DNA of 47,789 nucleotides from an uncultured Prevotella sp. (GTDB taxonomy: Bacteria > Bacteroidota > Bacteroidia > Bacteroidales > Bacteroidaceae). The notes under the pieces were generated by a model that was not told the origin of the DNA, ran no database searches, and was given only the letters and a program-made list of their open reading frames with translations. The stretch covers positions 1 through 47,789 of the forward strand of contig CAJOEC010000087.1 in the NCBI GenBank assembly GCA_905233425.1, given 5' to 3'. Below, piece by piece: positions 44,496 through 47,789 of this stretch. Made by a program: the position numbers and the translations under genes. Within the stretch, counting starts at the first letter, position 1; each line of letters opens with the position of its first letter.

Positions 44496-45635
44496 ATGAA
44501 CAAGTTCGATTATCATTTCCCTGTCCGCATTCTCTTCGGGCAGGGATGTTTCGAGGATTCGCTGAAGAAAGAGCTTGCGGCGATGGGCAAGACCGTGATG
44601 CTTGCCTACGGCGGCGGCTCGCTGAAGCGGGCGGGACTGTACGACCGCATCGTCAAGCTGCTGACGGAGGCAGGCAAGAGCATCGTCGATTTCGGCGGAA
44701 TTATGCCCAACCCTACCTACGCCAAGGTGCAGGAGGGCGCACAGGTGGCTCGTGAACAGAAAGTAGATTTCATTCTCGCCGTGGGCGGCGGTTCGGTGAG
44801 CGACTGCTGCAAGATAGTCTCAGCTCAGGCACGGCTCGACGAGGACATCTGGGATATGGAGTACGTGGGGCATCAGCTGCCTGCGGAGTTCATCCCTATG
44901 GGCGTCATCGTCACCGCCAGCGGCACCGGCTCGGAAGAGAACAACGGAGCCGTCATCACCCATGAGGAGCGCAGACTTAAAAGTGCCCTCTGGGGTGCCT
45001 TTGCCGACTTCGCCATCCTCGACCCCGACCTGACCAAGACCGTGCCTATGCGGCAGGTTATCAGCGGAGCCTTCGACACGCTGAGTCATTGTATGGAAAC
45101 CTATTTCGGAAGGCCTGACCAGATTACTGTCAGCGACGAAATCAACGAGGCCGTGCAGCGAAACACCATTCGCAATATCCGCCGTCTCGTCGCAAATCCT
45201 GACGATGACTTTGCCCGCTCTGAACTGATGTGGACATCGGCTATGGGCGAGAACGGCATACTGAAGCTGGGCAAGCAGACCGATTTCCAGTGCCACATGC
45301 TGGAGCATCAGTTGGGTGCTTATACCGACTGCAACCACGGACAAGGTCTCGCCGTGCTGCATCCCGTTCTCTATCGCCACATTTACAAAAATGCCCTCGA
45401 AAAATTCAACCGCTGGGCACAAGAAGTATGGCTCGTACAGAATGCAGAAGACGGCATCGACTTCCTTGCAGACTTCATTCGCGAGATAGGTCTGCCAACG
45501 ACGCTTACCGAGATGGGCATCGCCCTTGACGATGCCACCACACGCGCCATCGCCGACTCCACCATCATCACTCCTGGCTGCTGCAAGCAACTGACAGCCG
45601 ATGAACTGATGGAGATTCTGGAGGAATGCCAGTAG
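44496..45635 (+). CDS. Iron-containing alcohol dehydrogenase (YqhD/BDH type)
   Basis: A 379-residue group III alcohol dehydrogenase. NAD(P)-binding: FILAVGGGSVSDCCKIVS; VTASGTGSEENNGAVITHEE is the YqhD-like signature; metal ligands are in DTLSHCMETYF and HMLEHQLGAYTDCNHGQGLA. The start MNKFDYHFPVRILFGQG is typical. The family reduces aldehydes with NADPH, often for detoxification of reactive carbonyls. It lies in a redox group with the aldo/keto reductase, DUF362 and flavodoxin-like genes and a Crp/Fnr relic, a plausible regulon for carbonyl or oxidative stress. It appears complete. Confidence 0.93.
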   Translation: MNKFDYHFPVRILFGQGCFEDSLKKELAAMGKTVMLAYGGGSLKRAGLYDRIVKLLTEAGKSIVDFGGIMPNPTYAKVQEGAQVAREQKVDFILAVGGGSVSDCCKIVSAQARLDEDIWDMEYVGHQLPAEFIPMGVIVTASGTGSEENNGAVITHEERRLKSALWGAFADFAILDPDLTKTVPMRQVISGAFDTLSHCMETYFGRPDQITVSDEINEAVQRNTIRNIRRLVANPDDDFARSELMWTSAMGENGILKLGKQTDFQCHMLEHQLGAYTDCNHGQGLAVLHPVLYRHIYKNALEKFNRWAQEVWLVQNAEDGIDFLADFIREIGLPTTLTEMGIALDDATTRAIADSTIITPGCCKQLTADELMEILEECQ

Positions 45636-45694
45636 AAATTCGAAAAAAAATATAAAATCGTAAGCAGCAATCACGCAGCCACAATTTATTTTCG

Positions 45695-45702
45695 TAAATT
45701 TG
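45695..45702 (+). promoter_or_regulatory. -7 element before the DUF362 gene (TAAATTTG)
   Basis: TAAATTTG 19 bp before ATG 45722; it should drive the DUF362 and flavodoxin-like genes, which are 4 bp apart. Confidence 0.5.
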
Positions 45703-45721
45703 GAACCAAAAAAAGCAGAAT

Positions 45722-46705
45722 ATGAAAAAAATGGTAATGAGCATGGTCGCAATGCTGATGGTATTGGCAGTAACGGCACAAAGTAAAGTGTATCTGACAA
45801 GGGAGATTTCACCAGAGTCGTTAGTTAAAATCTACAAGGCGCTGGGCGTCCCAGCTAAGGGTCGTGTGGCAGTGAAGATGAGTACAGGCGAAGGCAGCAA
45901 TCCCAACTACCTGAAACCTGAGCTGGTAAAGAACCTGATATGGGAGGTCGACGGCACCATCGTGGAGTGTAACACCGCCTACAGCAGTGGTGCAGGAAAC
46001 GAGCAGGACGACCGCAACTCTTCTGCGAACCACTGGAAGGTGATAGAGCGTCACGGATTTCTGAAGTACTTCCCCGTGGATATCATGGACGAGTACGACG
46101 AGATTCGCATCCCCGTGAAGGACCAGTCGCACATCAAGTACGATATCGTTGGCGGACACATGGCCAACTACGACTTCATGATTGCCCTGAACCATTTCAA
46201 GGGTCACCCTATGGGCGGCTACGGTGGTGCGCTGAAGAACCTCTCCATTGGCTGCGCCAGTCAGAACGGCAAGGCATACATCCACTCGGCAGACAAGATG
46301 GAGAAGCTTGATATGGCAAAACTATGGACACCTGAGTTCATCGGCAATCAGGACGGTTTCCTTGAGTCGATGGCTGCTGCTGCACAGGCCGTAGTTAACT
46401 ACTTCAACAAGAAGCAGGGCATCATCTACATCAGCGTGATGAACAACATGTCGATAGACTGCGACTGTGTGGATCATCCCGAACCCGTGAAGCTGGAGGA
46501 TTACGGCATTCTCGCCTCTACCGACCCCGTAGCACTCGACCAGGCTTGCATCGACATCATTAATCAGCAGAAGGTGACGGCTAAGAACGACCCCACCGAC
46601 CTTCTGAAGCGCATCGACAAGCAACACGGCACGCACACCATCGACCATGCTGCCCAAATCGGCCTTGGCTCAAAGAATTATACACTGGTGAATATTGATA
46701 AGTAA
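45722..46705 (+). CDS. Exported DUF362 family protein
   Basis: A 327-residue protein with signal peptide (MVMSMVAMLMVLAVTAQS) and the DUF362 core: KMSTGEGSNPNYLKPELVKN, VECNTAYSSGAG, LNHFKGHPMGGYGGALKNLS and GCASQNGKAYIHS. Many DUF362 proteins carry ferredoxin-type cysteines; here there is only a short cysteine pair (DCDCVDHP), so no cluster can be claimed. The biochemical function of the family is not defined. The flavodoxin-like gene follows after 4 bp, and the two are probably one redox unit. Confidence 0.85.
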   Translation: MKKMVMSMVAMLMVLAVTAQSKVYLTREISPESLVKIYKALGVPAKGRVAVKMSTGEGSNPNYLKPELVKNLIWEVDGTIVECNTAYSSGAGNEQDDRNSSANHWKVIERHGFLKYFPVDIMDEYDEIRIPVKDQSHIKYDIVGGHMANYDFMIALNHFKGHPMGGYGGALKNLSIGCASQNGKAYIHSADKMEKLDMAKLWTPEFIGNQDGFLESMAAAAQAVVNYFNKKQGIIYISVMNNMSIDCDCVDHPEPVKLEDYGILASTDPVALDQACIDIINQQKVTAKNDPTDLLKRIDKQHGTHTIDHAAQIGLGSKNYTLVNIDK

Positions 46706-46709
46706 TAAC

Positions 46710-47360
46710 ATGAAGAAGATTATGATTATCGACGGCGGACCACGTAAGAACATGAATACGGCTGCCATGATTGAGGCTTTCGCAAATGGAGCCAAGTCGG
46801 TAAGTGAGGACATCGAGGTAAAGGTGTTCCGTGTATATGACGTTGACTGCAAGGGCTGCGTGTCGTGTTTGGCCTGTAAGCTGAAGAACTCGAAGTATCT
46901 GGATGTCTGCGCACGCAAGGATGACTTCACAGAACCACTGCGCGAAACGGCCTACGCTGACGGTATCGTGTTTGCCTCACCCATGTATTTCTTCCAGATT
47001 ACGGCACAACTCAGAGCCTTCATCGAACGCCTGTTCTTCCCCTGGCTGTCGTACAAGGACTACAGCAGCCATCCTCCGAAGGGTCGCATACCAACGGCAT
47101 TTATCTACACGATGAATGCGCCGGCAGAGATGCTTCACGTTCAGGAGAACAACATGAACGAGAACGAGATGATTATCGGTAATGCCCTGGAGAAGCCAGA
47201 GCGCATCCTTGCCGTGAACACCCTTCAGGTGAAAAACTACGACCGTTACGACATGCAGGGTTTCAACTTGGAAGCCAAGCAGCGTTGGCACGAAGAGCAT
47301 TGGCAGGAGGAATTGCAGAATGCCTTTGATGCCGGCAAACGGATGGCAGAAAAGTTATGA
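46710..47360 (+). CDS. Flavodoxin-family NAD(P)H-dependent oxidoreductase
   Basis: A 216-residue FMN_red/flavodoxin-fold protein. The FMN phosphate loop is IIDGGPRKNMNTAAMIEAF, followed by CKGCVSCLACK and the isoalloxazine region VFASPMYFFQITAQLRAFIE. ATG 46710 gives the family start MKKIMIIDGG, 4 bp after the DUF362 stop. The CxxCxxC arrangement is common in this subgroup of iron-sulfur-flavoprotein-like reductases. The 3' end overlaps the convergent Crp/Fnr relic by 6 bp. Confidence 0.9.
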   Translation: MKKIMIIDGGPRKNMNTAAMIEAFANGAKSVSEDIEVKVFRVYDVDCKGCVSCLACKLKNSKYLDVCARKDDFTEPLRETAYADGIVFASPMYFFQITAQLRAFIERLFFPWLSYKDYSSHPPKGRIPTAFIYTMNAPAEMLHVQENNMNENEMIIGNALEKPERILAVNTLQVKNYDRYDMQGFNLEAKQRWHEEHWQEELQNAFDAGKRMAEKL

Positions 47361-47666
47361 AGTCATATCGATGCGTAAGTCCTGACGCAGGAAGATGGCC
47401 ACCTTTTCACGGACGGTATGGAGCGTAAAGATGCGAACTTTCTTGGCCAGGAAATTGCTGGTGAGCGTTCCAATGCCACGCGCCGCCATCTGGACAAATT
47501 TGCCTGATGGGCCTACCATTCTTGCGGTCAGTTCGCCCTCAATGATGATGTCGGCATAGCGGCAGGGTGAGCCTGCCAGTGCATACACGTCGTTCTTATC
47601 GAAACGGACGAGCCGGCATTCAACCTGCGACATCATTGTTTCTATCTCCTCAACTGTCAGGCCATC
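47355..47666 (-). pseudogene. Crp/Fnr-family regulator relic
   Basis: From about 47666 the frame reads GLTVEEIETMMSQVECRLVR, VYALAGSPCRYADIIIEGEL, TARMVGPSGKFVQMA: the start of a cyclic-nucleotide-binding domain. It then jumps to TSNFLAKKVRIFTLHTVREK and VAIFLRQDLRIDMTS and stops. About 70 residues of the sensor and dimer region and the whole DNA-binding helix-turn-helix are missing, as is the first part of the N-terminus. Intact relatives often sit beside flavodoxin, aldo/keto reductase and alcohol dehydrogenase genes, so this was probably their regulator. Confidence 0.65.
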
Positions 47667-47789
47667 GTCTTCACAACAGGTAGGGGCACACCTACGGGCA
47701 ATGCCATCGCTCCCGTGCTGAAGGTGACTGCCAACGAGCGCACTTACCGCATGATGGAGGACAACATGGACGTTGACCTCAGTGCCGTG
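47649..47789 (+). pseudogene. UxaA-type altronate dehydratase fragment, cut by the window edge
   Basis: A frame from about 47649 to the edge reads QAIVFTTGRGTPTGNAIAPV, then LKVTANERTYRMMEDNMDVD. FTTGRGTP followed by a conserved PVxKVxxN segment is the C-terminal signature of UxaA-type altronate/galactarate dehydratases. There is no start; the beginning is joined head to head to the Crp/Fnr relic. Whether the end is normal cannot be seen. Confidence 0.6.

Overview
The window reads as a chromosomal segment of a Bacteroidota bacterium, most likely a Prevotella-type member of the Bacteroidales. The grounds are: promoters of the TAnnTTTG type with no Shine-Dalgarno sequences, a frdC-frdA-frdB fumarate reductase cluster, a TamB-like envelope protein, secreted proteins ending in type IX-like tails or in dockerin-like repeats (DVNGDGxVDVADIA), a CE1 esterase, a GH3 glucosidase and a BspA-like repeat fragment.

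Layout. 1-2200: an AAA ATPase behind a long inverted repeat, then a repeat-packed gap. 2200-13090: two large secreted proteins, TamB and a small GlsB/YeaQ membrane protein. 13277-17120: the fumarate reductase operon, with a frameshifted flavoprotein gene and an extra 71-residue membrane protein. 17279-20803: a gutted PIN toxin with its partner, a structured leader before an Omp28-dockerin protein, a gutted HigB toxin and two XRE regulators. 20800-24415: a Thg1-like tRNA polymerase, a phosphoribosyltransferase-like protein and a pRiA4b ORF-3/SEC-C protein. 24416-26292: dispersed repeats and an intact HigB/XRE module flanked by direct repeats. 26293-30775: three consecutive dCache sensors, the last a histidine kinase. 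30776-35743: repeat and MITE-like elements around a beta-barrel-like protein, a CE1 esterase, a second AAA ATPase and PgeF. 35744-37403: a DarTG locus with only DarG intact. 37419-47789: mostly damaged genes (GH3, rhomboid, nucleotidyltransferase, esterase and LRR fragments, phosphatase, acetyltransferase, aldo/keto reductase, Crp/Fnr, UxaA) around intact alcohol dehydrogenase, DUF362 and flavodoxin genes.

Two themes connect the window. First, it is full of short palindromic and tandem repeats. The main family is the 20-mer GGACGCGACACGTCGCGTCC, found between genes, inside reading frames without breaking them, and once as a 35-bp insertion that breaks a nucleotidyltransferase gene. Second, many genes keep both ends but lack a middle piece: frdA twice, three toxins, GH3, rhomboid, phosphatase and Crp. 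This is either real decay, with toxins disarmed and antitoxins kept, or repeated assembly collapse. Read mapping would decide between them.
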